DNA of 64,000 nucleotides from [Clostridium] scindens (GCF_019597925.1 NZ_CP080442.1:2088001-2152000); one strand, 5' to 3'; counted from the stretch's first letter, positions 46,488 to 56,693 are shown. Notes: generated by a model not told the origin, from the sequence alone. Numbers and translations are program-made.

Positions 46488-47152
46488 ATCCGATACCCCA
46501 TTCCTCTCCGGGTCTCTATGAAGCCCTCCACTCCAATCTCCTCTAGCTTGCTTCGGATGCGGGTCATGTTAACACTCAGCGTATTGTCATCAATAAATAC
46601 CTGATTATCCCACAGGTATTCTATAATCTCTACTCTGGGGACGATCTCCCCCTTCTTCTTAAAAAGACAATGCAGAATCTTCAGTTCATTTTTGGATAAT
46701 TCCGTCTGCCTGCCCTGGAAACTTATGTATCCTCTGGCAACATCCAGTTCCACGCCGTTATGGCTAAGCCTGGCCGACTCCCCTACTGCTTCTTTCCGGG
46801 CGCGCTTCAGCACCGCCGCAATGCGGGCCAGCAGAATTGGAGGCTGGAATGGCTTGGTAATATAGTCATCCCCGCCTTTGAGCATTCCAGTCAGCTCGTC
46901 CATCGAATCCGTACGGCTGGTCAGGAAGATGATGGGCACCTCCGATACCGCCCGCACCTTCGTACAGATATCAAACCCGGACTCCTCCGGCAGATTCAAG
47001 TCCAGAAGGACGATGTCCGGGTCCGCCTTCCATATATCGGTGGCCACGTCCCCGAAGACGTCAAGCGCCGTCACCTGATACAGCGCATTTTCCAGCAATT
47101 GCTTCAGTTCCTGGCGGATGGCAGCGTCATCCTCCACAATCAAAATATGCAT
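46484..47152 (-). CDS. BceR-type OmpR-family response regulator
   Basis: 222 residues from the ATG at 47152, after GAGGTG; the frame is open 34 codons upstream through the repeat element but without homology. Receiver with EDD (8-10) and Asp in IVLLDLNLPEES (about 51), Thr in FLTSR and Lys in TKPF; winged helix 125-220 with TLSVNMTRIRSKL. Presumably activates the downstream transporter genes. Its 5' region is repeat element copy B. Confidence 0.93.
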   Translation of the reverse strand: MHILIVEDDAAIRQELKQLLENALYQVTALDVFGDVATDIWKADPDIVLLDLNLPEESGFDICTKVRAVSEVPIIFLTSRTDSMDELTGMLKGGDDYITKPFQPPILLARIAAVLKRARKEAVGESARLSHNGVELDVARGYISFQGRQTELSKNELKILHCLFKKKGEIVPRVEIIEYLWDNQVFIDDNTLSVNMTRIRSKLEEIGVEGFIETRRGMGYRI

Positions 47153-47169
47153 TGATTTCACCTCTTTTT

Positions 47170-47277
47170 CAATTTTACACAGGGGTTTGAACAATTTGAC
47201 ACATAGCAAAATGCACTTTGACACGTAACACTTTTCAAAAGTGTTACGTGTCAAAGTGAAAAATGTTACGTGTTAAG
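47170..47277. repeat. 22-nt-unit repeat element, copy B
   Basis: Plus-strand reading: direct units at 47170-47191 (CAATTTTACACAGG...), 47192-47213 (CAATTTGACACATAG...) and 47214-47235 (CACTTTGACACGTAACA...), then the exact inverted unit 47237-47258 around C47236, then the truncated inverted unit 47259-47277. Fills the whole gap between gpmI and the bceR-like gene. Matches copy A unit for unit. Confidence 0.85.
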
Positions 47278-47278
47278 T

Positions 47279-48814
47279 TTACACCAGCAGTGATTTTCCG
47301 GTCATTTCTTTTGGCTGTTCCATGCCCATCAGTTCGATCAATGTGGGGGCGATATCCGCCAGGCATCCGCCTTCTCTTAACTTGTAAGACGGATCGGCGT
47401 TAACGAGGATGAACGGCACCGGATTGGTGGTATGTGCCGTAAACGGCTCGCCTGTCTCGCCGTCAATCAGCTGTTCCGCATTGCCGTGATCGGCGCAGAT
47501 AAACATCTGTCCGTCCACTTCCTTGATAGCATCCACTGCCTTGCCCACGCATTCGTCCACGGCCTCGATAGCTTTAATCGCCGCGGCTTCCACGCCGGTA
47601 TGGCCTACCATATCCGGGTTGGCGAAGTTGATGATGATGACATCGTATTTTCCTGACCGGATGGCATCCGTAAGTTTGTCGCATACTTCATAGGCGCTCA
47701 TCTCCGGCTTCAAGTCATAGGTTGCCACCTTCGGGGATTTTACAAGGATCCTGTCTTCTCCTTCGTTTGGCTTTTCCACACCACCGTTAAAGAAGAAGGT
47801 TACATGCGCGTATTTCTCTGTCTCTGCGATACGCGCCTGTTTCTTGCCGTTCTTTGCCAGGAATTCTCCGAAGGTATTGGTAATCTCATCTTTTACGAAG
47901 GCAACCAGTTTGTTTTCAATGGTGATATCATATTCCGTAAAGCATACAAAGGTGGTCTTGATCCGCTCGCCTCTGTCAAAACCTTCAAACTTATCATCAC
48001 AGAAGGTTCTGGTAATCTCTCTGGCACGGTCCGGGCGGAAGTTAAAGAAAATAATGGAATCATCGTTCTTTACCGTTGCCATCGGAACGCCGTCCTTTTC
48101 TACCACCGTCGGAAGCACGAACTCATCCGTGGTATCCTTATCGTAGGAAGCCTGGATCCCTGCCGGGCCGCTATCTGCCCGCTCGCCTTCGCCGAACACC
48201 AGCGCCCGGTAGGCCTTTTCCACGCGGTCCCAGCGATTGTCACGGTCCATGGCATAGTAGCGTCCCATAACGGTCGCCACTTGTCCCACGCCGATCTCCT
48301 GCATCTTCGCTGCCAGCTGCTCTACATATTCCTTTCCGGAAGCCGGAGGCGTATCACGGCCGTCCAGGAAGCAGTGTACGTATACGTTCTCGATTCCCTG
48401 TCTCTTAGCCAGTTCCAGCAGCCCGTAAATGTGCTCGTTATGGCTATGGACGCCGCCATCTGACACCAGTCCCATCAGGTGGAGGGAAGAATGATTCTTT
48501 TTTACATTCTCACATGCGGCTAGAAGCGCCGGATTCTCGAAGAAGTCCCCGTCCTTGATCGCCTTTGTGATCTTGGTAAGGTCCTGGTATACGATGCGGC
48601 CAGCGCCCATATTCAGGTGTCCTACCTCGGAGTTTCCCATCTGTCCATCCGGAAGGCCTACCGCCATCCCGCTGGCATTGCCTTTTACAAACGGGCACTC
48701 TGCCATCAATTTATCCATAACCGGCGTCTTGCCCTCTGCTACGGCATTTCCGGTAGTATTCTCATTTAACCCATATCCGTCTAAAATCATAAGTACTGTT
48801 GGTTTTTTACTCAT
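47279..48814 (-). CDS. gpmI: 2,3-bisphosphoglycerate-independent phosphoglycerate mutase
   Basis: 511 residues. Alkaline-phosphatase-fold enzyme: MILDGYGLNENT (first metal Asp), GNSEVGHLNMGAGR with the Ser phospho-acceptor, and C-terminal ICADHGNAEQL and HTTNPVPF metal ligands. Interconverts 3- and 2-phosphoglycerate. Follows the esterase gene by 24 nt, in a run of glycolytic genes. Confidence 0.97.
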   Translation of the reverse strand: MSKKPTVLMILDGYGLNENTTGNAVAEGKTPVMDKLMAECPFVKGNASGMAVGLPDGQMGNSEVGHLNMGAGRIVYQDLTKITKAIKDGDFFENPALLAACENVKKNHSSLHLMGLVSDGGVHSHNEHIYGLLELAKRQGIENVYVHCFLDGRDTPPASGKEYVEQLAAKMQEIGVGQVATVMGRYYAMDRDNRWDRVEKAYRALVFGEGERADSGPAGIQASYDKDTTDEFVLPTVVEKDGVPMATVKNDDSIIFFNFRPDRAREITRTFCDDKFEGFDRGERIKTTFVCFTEYDITIENKLVAFVKDEITNTFGEFLAKNGKKQARIAETEKYAHVTFFFNGGVEKPNEGEDRILVKSPKVATYDLKPEMSAYEVCDKLTDAIRSGKYDVIIINFANPDMVGHTGVEAAAIKAIEAVDECVGKAVDAIKEVDGQMFICADHGNAEQLIDGETGEPFTAHTTNPVPFILVNADPSYKLREGGCLADIAPTLIELMGMEQPKEMTGKSLLV

Positions 48815-48838
48815 CTTTAATCTCCTTCAATCCAAAAT

Positions 48839-49669
48839 CTATTGCGCGCCTTTGCACAAGCGGCCAAGCCAGGCGTCTGCCAGCCCGATCCATTGTTGGC
48901 ATTCTTCCTGAACGCCGGAGCCATCCGCCCTTTCTACCAGTTTGCTGGCAAGACTCAGTCCATGCTCTCCGTCTGGGAATACATGCAGTTCTACTGGCAC
49001 GCCGGCCTTTCTAAGCGCCATCGCCATTAACAGGGAATTTTCTACAGGAACGGTATCATCTGCGGCCGTATGCCAAAGAAAGCATGGCGGCGTTTCTGCT
49101 GTTACCTGCTTTTCCAGAGACATCTCTTCCAGCATCGCCTCATATTGGTCTCCCAGAAGATTGGCAAAACTTGGCAGATGCCCTGTGGCAGCATCGGATG
49201 TGATTACCGGATAACTGAGCATCAGTCCTGCGGGCCGAAGCGTCTCCGGCGCCACTTTCAGCATCTTTCCGAGCCACTTCTGATGCCAGAATACGCCCAG
49301 GCTTGCAGCCAGATGGCCTCCTGCGGAGGCTCCGTGCAGGATGATCTTATCCGTATCCACCTGCCAGTCTTGGGCATGCTCATGGATTAGCTTCATGGCC
49401 ATTCCCAGTTCCAGAAGCGCTGCCGGGTATCTGGACGGCACCACGGAATATCGAAGCACGCAGGCATGATATCCCTGGTTCATAAAATGGACAGCCAGAG
49501 GCTCCCCCTCCCGGTAACTCAACTTTTCATATCCGCCGCCGGGGCAGATGATCACCATAGGCCTTCTGGCAATCCGGATCTTGTCGGCAGGCGTATCCAG
49601 TATATAGGTTTCTAGTCTTGCATAAGGCTGCGAACATTCTGTCCGAACCGGAATTTCCATATATCTCAT
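48839..49669 (-). CDS. Alpha/beta hydrolase, acetyl-esterase-like
   Basis: 276 residues from the ATG at 49669, after AGAGGT. Oxyanion segment ICPGGGYEKLS, nucleophile GASAGGHLA (Ser near 115), acid DDTVPVEN and His in DGEHGLSL form a full triad. Resembles BD-FAE-type acetyl-xylan esterases. No secretion signal, so it acts on small intracellular esters. Inserted between tpiA and gpmI; a metabolic link is not evident. Confidence 0.85.
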   Translation of the reverse strand: MRYMEIPVRTECSQPYARLETYILDTPADKIRIARRPMVIICPGGGYEKLSYREGEPLAVHFMNQGYHACVLRYSVVPSRYPAALLELGMAMKLIHEHAQDWQVDTDKIILHGASAGGHLAASLGVFWHQKWLGKMLKVAPETLRPAGLMLSYPVITSDAATGHLPSFANLLGDQYEAMLEEMSLEKQVTAETPPCFLWHTAADDTVPVENSLLMAMALRKAGVPVELHVFPDGEHGLSLASKLVERADGSGVQEECQQWIGLADAWLGRLCKGAQ

Positions 49670-49687
49670 AATCAGACCTCTAAGCAT

Positions 49688-49718
49688 AAGGACCGCTGCA
49701 AAGTTACCAGCGGTCCTT
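49688..49718 (-). terminator. tpiA terminator
   Basis: AAGGACCGCTG/CAGCGGTCCTT, perfect 11-bp stem with 9-nt loop, 21 nt after the tpiA stop and just before the esterase ribosome site. Short T-tract only. Confidence 0.7.
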
Positions 49719-49739
49719 ATGTTATTGCACTCTTCCTGC

Positions 49740-50489
49740 CTATTTGTAGTTTACGATCTTGCCAAAGTCAGCCTTCAAAGAAGCGCCTCCTACAAGGCCT
49801 CCGTCAATATCAGCCTGCGCAAATAATTCTGCAGCGTTTCCTGCGTTTACAGAGCCGCCGTACTGAATGCGGATTGCCTCTGCAGTCGCCTCGTCATAAA
49901 TCTCAGCGATGCATGCGCGGATTCCTGCACATACTTCTTCTGCCTGCTCTGTCGTAGCAGTCTTGCCTGTTCCGATAGCCCAGATAGGCTCATAAGCGAT
50001 TACAGATGCCTTTGCCTGGTCAGCGGTCACTCCCATGAATCCAACCTTAACCTGCTGGCGGATGAAGTCCATGGTCACGCCCTGCTCCCTCTGCTCCAGC
50101 GTCTCGCCGCAGCACATGATTGGCGTAATGCCGTGCTCGAATGCCTTGAGCATCTTCTTATTTACAGTCTCATTGGTCTCTGCGAAATATTCTCTTCTTT
50201 CAGAATGTCCAAGAACTACGTATTTTACTCCTGCATCGGTAAGCATGGCCGGAGAAATCTCTCCGGTATAGGCTCCGCTCTCTTCAAAATACATGTTTTC
50301 AGCTCCAACCTGGATATTGGTTCCCTTGCATGCTTCTACTACAGGAATAATATCAATTGCGGGTACGCAGAATACCACATCGACATCCTCGCTTGCTACT
50401 AATGGTTTTAACTCTTCCACCAGGGCAACCGCCTCGCTTGGAGTCTTGTTCATTTTCCAGTTTCCTGCTACAATTTTCCTTCTTGCCAT
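49740..50489 (-). CDS. tpiA: Triosephosphate isomerase
   Basis: 249 residues from the ATG at 50489, 8 nt after [11 protein letters not shown] (Lys), GHSERR (His electrophile), and [15 protein letters not shown] with the catalytic Glu. The phosphate-binding GGSVNAGN is intact. Preceded by the three-copy repeat. Confidence 0.98.
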   Translation of the reverse strand: MARRKIVAGNWKMNKTPSEAVALVEELKPLVASEDVDVVFCVPAIDIIPVVEACKGTNIQVGAENMYFEESGAYTGEISPAMLTDAGVKYVVLGHSERREYFAETNETVNKKMLKAFEHGITPIMCCGETLEQREQGVTMDFIRQQVKVGFMGVTADQAKASVIAYEPIWAIGTGKTATTEQAEEVCAGIRACIAEIYDEATAEAIRIQYGGSVNAGNAAELFAQADIDGGLVGGASLKADFGKIVNYK

Positions 50490-50527
50490 CTTCTTTTCTC
50501 CTATTCTATTCATAATCCTCGCACTGA

Positions 50528-50645
50528 GCTCGAAAATACCTCGCCAAGCTTTATCATGGGGATGTTCCCCTTACTAGGCTCGCATAATACCTCGCCAAGT
50601 GCGGCGAACCAAGTAAACGCTAGGCTCGACAATACCTCGCCAAGC
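50528..50645. repeat. Three 22-nt direct repeats between pgk and tpiA
   Basis: Units at 50528-50549, 50578-50599 and 50624-50645 share GCTCGNNNAATACCTCGCCAAG with one to three differences, at steps of 50 and 46 bp. Between units one and two lies a GGGGA/TCCCC mini hairpin. Spacers differ and units are few, so this is not a CRISPR array. Confidence 0.85.
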
Positions 50646-50648
50646 TTT

Positions 50649-51842
50649 TTACTTGTCGTTTGCTGCTGCTACGCCTGGGAGTTCTTTTCCTTCCAGGAAT
50701 TCCAGGGAAGCGCCGCCGCCTGTGGAAATATGTGTCATCTTATCGCCGTATCCCAGCTGGTTTACCGCCGCCGCGGAATCGCCGCCGCCGATGATCGTGG
50801 TCGCATCCGTATCTGCCAGGGCTTTTGCCACTGCCTCTGTTCCGTGTGCAAAGTTAGGCATCTCAAAGCATCCCATCGGTCCGTTCCATACGACAGTCTT
50901 TGCGTCCTGAACGGCGTCACAGAAGATCTTCTCTGTCTCAGGACCGATGTCCAGTCCTTCCCAGCCATCCGGAATCTCGCCGCGTGGCACGACCTGGGTA
51001 TTAGCGTCATTCGAGAAATCGTCTGCAATCACATTGTCTACAGGCAGTAACAGTTTTACGCCCTTTTCCTCTGCCTTTTTAAGCATATCCAGGGCATACT
51101 GGCAATAGTCTTCTTCCAGGAGGGATTTTCCTACATTTCCGCCCATAGCCTTGCTGAACGTATAGGACATTCCGCCTCCGATAATCAAGGTATCTACTTT
51201 ATCAAGCAGGTTCTCGATTACGGAAATCTTGCTGGATACCTTTGCGCCTCCAAGGATAGCTACAAAAGGCCGCTCTGGATTATTGACTGCATTTCCAAGG
51301 AAATCGATCTCCTTCTGCATCAGATATCCTACGACTGCCGTATCTACAAACTGCGTAACGCCTACATTTGAGCAATGAGCCCTGTGTGCGGTACCGAAAG
51401 CATCATTTACGAATACGTCGCACAGAGAAGCAAGATCTTTGCTGAACGCTTCTCCGTTCTTCGTCTCCTCGATCCTGTATCTGGTATTTTCAAGAAGGAT
51501 AACCTCTCCGTCCTTCATCGCCTCTACAGCTGCCTTTGCATTTGGCCCTACTACTTCTCTGTCAGCGGCAAACTTTACTTCCTGTCCGAGAAGTTCTGAA
51601 AGGCGCGCCGCAACCGGCGCTAAAGACAGTTCCGGAACCGGCTCTCCCTTTGGCTTTCCAAGGTGGGAGCAAAGGATTACCTTTCCTCCGTCCGCAATCA
51701 GCTTCTTAATGGTCGGAAGCGCTGCGACAAGACGGTTTTCATCTGTAATCTTGCCATCGATAAGAGGAACGTTAAAGTCGCATCTTACCAGTACCTTTTT
51801 TCCTTTTACGTTGATATCGTCTACTGATTTTTTATTAAGCAT
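50649..51842 (-). CDS. pgk: Phosphoglycerate kinase
   Basis: 397 residues. [11 protein letters not shown] (3PG site), [19 protein letters not shown], and nucleotide-binding [13 protein letters not shown] with IGGGDSA at the C-terminal hinge. Start follows GAGGAGG. Between gap and tpiA in the usual glycolytic order. Confidence 0.98.
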   Translation of the reverse strand: MLNKKSVDDINVKGKKVLVRCDFNVPLIDGKITDENRLVAALPTIKKLIADGGKVILCSHLGKPKGEPVPELSLAPVAARLSELLGQEVKFAADREVVGPNAKAAVEAMKDGEVILLENTRYRIEETKNGEAFSKDLASLCDVFVNDAFGTAHRAHCSNVGVTQFVDTAVVGYLMQKEIDFLGNAVNNPERPFVAILGGAKVSSKISVIENLLDKVDTLIIGGGMSYTFSKAMGGNVGKSLLEEDYCQYALDMLKKAEEKGVKLLLPVDNVIADDFSNDANTQVVPRGEIPDGWEGLDIGPETEKIFCDAVQDAKTVVWNGPMGCFEMPNFAHGTEAVAKALADTDATTIIGGGDSAAAVNQLGYGDKMTHISTGGGASLEFLEGKELPGVAAANDK

Positions 51843-51916
51843 ATGGCTGCCTCCTCAGTTATATTTTTAAGGGCATGTCCCTTATCATCCAAGAACTGGT
51901 TCTCAATTATAAAAAG

Positions 51917-51941
51917 GATCCGGTCCAATAAGACCGGACCC
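51917..51941 (-). terminator. gap terminator
   Basis: GG-TCCGGTC / GACCGGA-CC stem with AATAA-type loop and a run CCTTTTTATAA after it on the minus strand. It separates gap from pgk. Confidence 0.85.
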
Positions 51942-51976
51942 TGCGTGAGTCTTAATATATTGCTAAGCGCTCTGTG

Positions 51977-52990
51977 TTAAGCCAGTTCAGAGAAGTATTT
52001 GATTGTACGAACCATCTGGCTTGTGTAAGAATTCTCATTGTCATACCAAGATACAACCTGAACTTCTGTAGTTCCGTTATCTAATGGCAGTGCCAGTGTC
52101 TGAGTAGCGTCAAATAATGAGCCGTATCTCATACCGATGATGTCGCTGGATACGATCTCGTCTGTGTTGTATCCGAAGGACTCTGTCTCTGCTGCTTTCA
52201 TTGCTGCATTGATCTCATCAACCGTAACGGTTCCGTCAACAACTGCCGTAAGGATTGTCGTAGATCCTGTTGGCGTTGGAACACGCTGAGCAGCGCCGAT
52301 TAATTTTCCATTTAACTCTGGAATAACAAGACCGATCGCTTTTGCAGCGCCTGTGCTGTTTGGCACGATGTTAAGCGCAGCTGCGCGGGATCTTCTTAAG
52401 TCGCCTTTTCTCTGCGGTCCGTCAAGAGTCATCTGATCGCCTGTGTAAGCGTGGATCGTGCACATGATTCCTGATTTGATCTTAGCAAGGTCGTTAAGAG
52501 CCTTAGCCATTGGCGCTAAGCAGTTTGTCGTGCAGGAAGCTGCGGAGATAACGGTATCTTCCGGCTTCAGTGTTTCGTGGTTTACATTATATACGATAGT
52601 TGGCAGGTCGTTTCCAGCTGGTGCTGAGATAACGACTTTTCTTGCTCCTGCTTTTACATGTGCAGATGCTTTTTCTTTTGATGTGTAGAATCCTGTACAT
52701 TCAAGAACAACGTCAACGCCGATCTCTCCCCATGGAAGTTCTTCAGCATTAGCCTTTGCGTAGATTTTGATCTCTTTTCCGTCTACGATGATAGAATCTT
52801 CTGTAGCCTCTACTTTGTCAGCCAAAGCATATTTGCCCTGAGAAGAGTCATATTTTAACAAGTGGGCAAGCATCTTAGGAGATGTCAAGTCGTTGATCGC
52901 TACAACTTCATATCCTTCTGCTCCAAACATCTGTCTGAACGCAAGACGTCCAATACGTCCGAATCCATTAATCGCTACTTTTACTGCCAT
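51977..52990 (-). CDS. gap: Glyceraldehyde-3-phosphate dehydrogenase
   Basis: 337 residues. NAD-binding [12 protein letters not shown], catalytic Cys in [15 protein letters not shown] (about 153), His in [10 protein letters not shown], and [23 protein letters not shown] precedes the ATG. Own promoter and terminator, so probably the highly expressed monocistronic gap. Confidence 0.98.
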   Translation of the reverse strand: MAVKVAINGFGRIGRLAFRQMFGAEGYEVVAINDLTSPKMLAHLLKYDSSQGKYALADKVEATEDSIIVDGKEIKIYAKANAEELPWGEIGVDVVLECTGFYTSKEKASAHVKAGARKVVISAPAGNDLPTIVYNVNHETLKPEDTVISAASCTTNCLAPMAKALNDLAKIKSGIMCTIHAYTGDQMTLDGPQRKGDLRRSRAAALNIVPNSTGAAKAIGLVIPELNGKLIGAAQRVPTPTGSTTILTAVVDGTVTVDEINAAMKAAETESFGYNTDEIVSSDIIGMRYGSLFDATQTLALPLDNGTTEVQVVSWYDNENSYTSQMVRTIKYFSELA

Positions 52991-53084
52991 GATTAATTCC
53001 TCCTAAAGTTTGTATTAACTGGTTGCACAGTCTTATATTTTTGAAATCCCTCAACCTTCGTTAAAGAATCATCAACCGTATTTT

Positions 53085-53113
53085 ATTGTACTAAATTTGA
53101 TACAAAAATTCAA
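53085..53113 (-). promoter_or_regulatory. gap promoter
   Basis: TTGAAT and TACAAT with a 17-nt spacer on the minus strand, about 90 nt before the gap ATG. Confidence 0.8.
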
Positions 53114-53128
53114 GGACTTTTCCCATTT

Positions 53129-53935
53129 TTATGGAAGTTGCTTAAAATGCGGCTTCCGTCTGGAAAATTCTGTATAATATTTAAAGCCGCAGCCCTTCAG
53201 GATGTCCGATGCCTTCTGAAAATCATAGGCAATATGCTCCGGCCTGTGGGCATCCGCGCCAATGGTTATGATCTCGCCGCCCATTTCCTTATAACGCTTC
53301 AGCACATCCTGCTGCGGATGCGCAAAAGGAAGGCCGTATTTCAGGCCCGCCGTATTTAATTCCAGTCCCTTGCCCTTTTCAATCAAGGCTTTCAGAATCT
53401 GGTCTATCACATCCGCGTATTTTCGATAGGAATACTGCTTCTCTCTTTCTTTTCCATATCTGACCACATAGTCCAGATGTCCCAGCACGTCAAATCCGTC
53501 GAATCTTTGGATATCCGTCAATGTTTCTTCAAACGCTATACGATAGGCTTCTTCATCCGTCTTGTCCTGGAACAGTTTCCCGGATGCCGGGTCCGTAGAC
53601 TGGATGCTGTGCACGGAGCCGATAATGAATTCAAATGGATAGGTTTCCACAAACTCCCGGTAATAGTCCCCCAGATAGGGACGCAATCCTAATTCCACGC
53701 CTATTCTGACGTCAATCTTATCCTGGTATTTTTCCTTAAGAGGCTCAAGGACCCTGAAGTATTCTTGCGGATCAAAGATGCTTTCCGGTCCCCATTCCAC
53801 GTCATCCTTATCATAATGATCGGTAAAGCAGATCATCTCAAGCCCTTTCCCAATGGCCCCCTCAATCATCTCCTTTGGCGCGGCCTCAGAATCATGGGAA
53901 AATAATGTGTGCATATGCACGTCAGATTTTATCAC
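53129..53935 (-). CDS. PHP-domain phosphatase, histidinol-phosphatase-like
   Basis: 268 residues from a GTG start. PHP metal motifs HMHTLFSHDS, CFTDHYD, GSVHSI and GADAHRPEH. Size and motifs fit HisK-type histidinol phosphatases, but no histidine genes are near, so the substrate is inferred. It starts 3 nt after the mnmA stop and uses GGAGATGAG. Confidence 0.8.
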   Translation of the reverse strand: MIKSDVHMHTLFSHDSEAAPKEMIEGAIGKGLEMICFTDHYDKDDVEWGPESIFDPQEYFRVLEPLKEKYQDKIDVRIGVELGLRPYLGDYYREFVETYPFEFIIGSVHSIQSTDPASGKLFQDKTDEEAYRIAFEETLTDIQRFDGFDVLGHLDYVVRYGKEREKQYSYRKYADVIDQILKALIEKGKGLELNTAGLKYGLPFAHPQQDVLKRYKEMGGEIITIGADAHRPEHIAYDFQKASDILKGCGFKYYTEFSRRKPHFKQLP

Positions 53936-53938
53936 TTT

Positions 53939-55024
53939 CTACTCATCTCCTATAATTGTTCCTCCGCCCAGCACATACTCTCCGTCATACAGGACTACCG
54001 CCTGCCCCGGAGTGACTGCCCTCTGCGGCTCTTCAAATATGCACAGGATCTCGTCTTCTCCTGTCTTCTCCACCGTGCACCATGCGCCCCGGTGGTTATA
54101 TCTTATCTTTGCCCAGACTCTCTTCTTATCAGCAAGATCCTCTATGGACATAAAGTTGATTCTGTCTGCCCTGACATGGCGGGTCATGGACTCTTCATTG
54201 GTCCCTACGACAATCTCATTCGTCTCCGGCCGGATGTCAAGCACAAATACGGGGTGTCCAAGAGACAGCCCCAGTCCTTTCCGCTGGCCAACGGTATAAT
54301 GAACGATTCCCTTATGCTGCCCCACCACCGTTCCATCGGAAAGCACAAAATTTCCAGGCAGGATCCTGGCCCCGGAATTCGCTTCTATATATGAAGCATA
54401 GTCCCCATCCGGCACAAAGCAGATATCCTGGCTGTCCGGCTTATCCGCCACATTAAGGCCAATTTCCCCAGCCAGCTTGCGAATCTCATCTTTCGTATAT
54501 TCCCCCACCGGCATGAGGGTCCTTTTCAGCTGTTCCTGGGTCAGGCTATACAGCGCGTAAGTCTGATCCTTCACGCTGGTGGCCGACGTGCGCAGGGCAT
54601 AACGCCCGTTACCGAGCCTCTCGATACGGGCGTAATGTCCAGTGGCAATATAGTCTGCTCCAATCTCCATGCTCCTTTTAAGAAGGGACTCCCACTTTAC
54701 ATAGCGGTTGCAGGCGATACATGGATTCGGAGTTCTTCCATGCAGATACTCATCCATGAAATAGTCTATGACATAGGTCTTAAATTCCTGCTTAAAATTC
54801 ATGACATAATAGGGGATTCCAAGGGATGCCGCCACGCGCCTTGCGTCATCCACTGCGCTCAGTCCGCAGCATCCCCCTTGCTCTTCCTCTATGATGCGTT
54901 CTTCATCCTGCCAGATCTGCATCGTAACCCCGATCACATCATATCCTTGTTCTTTTAATAGCCAGGCGGCCACGGAAGAGTCCACGCCTCCGGACATCCC
55001 GACTACGACTTTTTTCTTCTCCAT
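53939..55024 (-). CDS. mnmA: tRNA-specific 2-thiouridylase
   Basis: 361 residues. PP-loop [15 protein letters not shown], catalytic Cys in NPCIACN (about 102) and Cys in [12 protein letters not shown] (about 199), the disulfide-linked pair. Adds sulfur to U34 of Lys, Glu and Gln tRNAs, taking it from a cysteine desulfurase, encoded two genes upstream. 15 nt after iscU. Confidence 0.96.
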   Translation of the reverse strand: MEKKKVVVGMSGGVDSSVAAWLLKEQGYDVIGVTMQIWQDEERIIEEEQGGCCGLSAVDDARRVAASLGIPYYVMNFKQEFKTYVIDYFMDEYLHGRTPNPCIACNRYVKWESLLKRSMEIGADYIATGHYARIERLGNGRYALRTSATSVKDQTYALYSLTQEQLKRTLMPVGEYTKDEIRKLAGEIGLNVADKPDSQDICFVPDGDYASYIEANSGARILPGNFVLSDGTVVGQHKGIVHYTVGQRKGLGLSLGHPVFVLDIRPETNEIVVGTNEESMTRHVRADRINFMSIEDLADKKRVWAKIRYNHRGAWCTVEKTGEDEILCIFEEPQRAVTPGQAVVLYDGEYVLGGGTIIGDE

Positions 55025-55039
55025 AAACTCTTCTCCGGA

Positions 55040-55483
55040 TTAATATTCCTCTTCTTCCTCTTCCTCGCCTTCATGGATATCTGACTTGGGCTTCTCAAGG
55101 CCTTCTATCTTGATGTCGTGCTTCTCGGCATAATCCCACAGTGCCGCATGAATTGCCTCTTCCGCCAGAAGAGAGCAGTGCACTTTCACCGGCGGCAGGC
55201 CATCCAGCGCTTCCATGACCGCCTTGTTTGTCACTTCCATCGCTTCCTGGATCGACTTGCCTTTTACCAGTTCCGTAGCCATGCTGCTGGTGGCAACCGC
55301 TGCGCCGCAGCCGAACGTCTTAAACTTCACGTCGCGGATGATCTGGTCATCGTCAATGTCCAGGTAAATGCGCATGATGTCGCCACATTTGGCATTTCCT
55401 ACCGTTCCCACGCCACTGGCATTCTCTATCTCCCCAACATTCCTGGGATGCTCAAAATGATCCATTACCTTCTCTGAATACAT
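55040..55483 (-). CDS. NifU/IscU-type iron-sulfur scaffold protein
   Basis: 147 residues. Three scaffold Cys: NAKCGDIM (about 33), FGCGAA (about 59) and VHCSLLAEEA (about 102). The usual IscU core is followed by a tail of charged residues ending in seven consecutive Glu and a Tyr, seen in clostridial NifU homologues. Partner of NifS encoded 25 nt upstream. AGGAGGAA-type site before ATG. Confidence 0.93.
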   Translation of the reverse strand: MYSEKVMDHFEHPRNVGEIENASGVGTVGNAKCGDIMRIYLDIDDDQIIRDVKFKTFGCGAAVATSSMATELVKGKSIQEAMEVTNKAVMEALDGLPPVKVHCSLLAEEAIHAALWDYAEKHDIKIEGLEKPKSDIHEGEEEEEEEY

Positions 55484-55508
55484 AATTCTTCCTCCAATCT
55501 ATCTACTG

Positions 55509-56693
55509 CTATTTCTTCTGCTTGTTCATAAAATCTTCATACAGCGGAGACATTTCCCTTAAGTGGCCTACGATCTCTTTTAAGGAGTCCACCACGTAAT
55601 CGATATCTTCCTTTGTTATCTCCTCATTCAGCGTTAGCCTCAAAGACCCATGGGCAATCTCATGAGGCAGCCCGATGGCCAGAAGCACGTGGGACGGGTC
55701 CAGGGATCCTGATGTACAGGCAGAGCCGCTGGAACCACAGATCCCTTTCATATCCAGCTTGATCAGGAGAGACTCGCCTTCGATAAACTGGAAGCTGAAG
55801 TTGGCATTATTCGGAAGCCTCTTCGTCCTGTGTCCGTTAAGCCGGCAATGCGGGATCTCGTCAAGCACCCGGTTAATGAGATAATCCCGAAGTTCCGTCT
55901 CCTTGCCGGTCCGCTCTGCCATCGTATCCGCAGCGCGCTTTACGGCCGCCCCAAGGCCTACGATTCCAGGAACATTTTCCGTTCCCGCCCGGCGCTTTCT
56001 TTCCTGTCCGCCTCCGTGCACGAAGGAACGGATCTTGACGCCAGTGCGGATGTATAGGAATCCGATTCCTTTTGGCCCGTTCAGCTTATGGCCGCTGGCG
56101 CTGAGCATGTCAATATGGCATTCGTCTACATGGATGGGAACCTGCCCGAATGCCTGAACCGCGTCCGTATGGAACAGGATTCCATGCTCATGGGCGATCT
56201 CGCCGATTTCCCGGATCGGCTGTATGGTGCCGATCTCATTGTTGGCATACATGACGGAAATCAGGATCGTCGTCGGCCTGATGGCGGCTTTTAATTCGTC
56301 CAGCTTTACCACGCCGTCCTCGTCTACATCCAGATAGGTCACTTCATACCCTTTCTTCTCAAGGTATTCGCAGGTATGAAGGATGGCATGATGCTCGATC
56401 TTCGTGGTGATGATGTGATTGCCCTTGCCCTCGTAGGCTTCTGCCGTGGCCTTTAATGCCCAGTTGTCAGCTTCAGAGCCTCCTGCGGTAAAATAGATTT
56501 CATTGCCCTTAGCCCCCAGCACGCCCGCGATCACATCCCTCTGCTGGCTGATTACTTCCTTATTCGCTGCGGCAAATCCATAGACGCTGGATGGATTTCC
56601 ATACCTTTCCGTAAAATACGGCAGCATTGCCTCCACTACCTCCGGCGCCGTCTTCGTTGTCGCTGCATTGTCTAAATATATAAGTCTTTCCAT
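55509..56693 (-). CDS. Cysteine desulfurase (NifS/IscS family)
   Basis: 394 residues. PLP Lys in SASGHKLNGPKGIGF (about 204); active-site Cys in CGSSGSACTSGSLDPSH (about 325); opening LDNAATTK typical of the class. Supplies sulfur for Fe-S clusters and tRNA thiolation. Rrf2 regulator, nifS, nifU, mnmA form one operon. Group I-like from the long active-site loop. Confidence 0.95.
   Translation of the reverse strand: MERLIYLDNAATTKTAPEVVEAMLPYFTERYGNPSSVYGFAAANKEVISQQRDVIAGVLGAKGNEIYFTAGGSEADNWALKATAEAYEGKGNHIITTKIEHHAILHTCEYLEKKGYEVTYLDVDEDGVVKLDELKAAIRPTTILISVMYANNEIGTIQPIREIGEIAHEHGILFHTDAVQAFGQVPIHVDECHIDMLSASGHKLNGPKGIGFLYIRTGVKIRSFVHGGGQERKRRAGTENVPGIVGLGAAVKRAADTMAERTGKETELRDYLINRVLDEIPHCRLNGHRTKRLPNNANFSFQFIEGESLLIKLDMKGICGSSGSACTSGSLDPSHVLLAIGLPHEIAHGSLRLTLNEEITKEDIDYVVDSLKEIVGHLREMSPLYEDFMNKQKK

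Noticed and set aside
50528..50645. CRISPR-like array between pgk and tpiA
   Set aside because: Only three units, unequal 24 to 28-nt gaps, no cas genes, and the repeat has no partial dyad typical of CRISPR.
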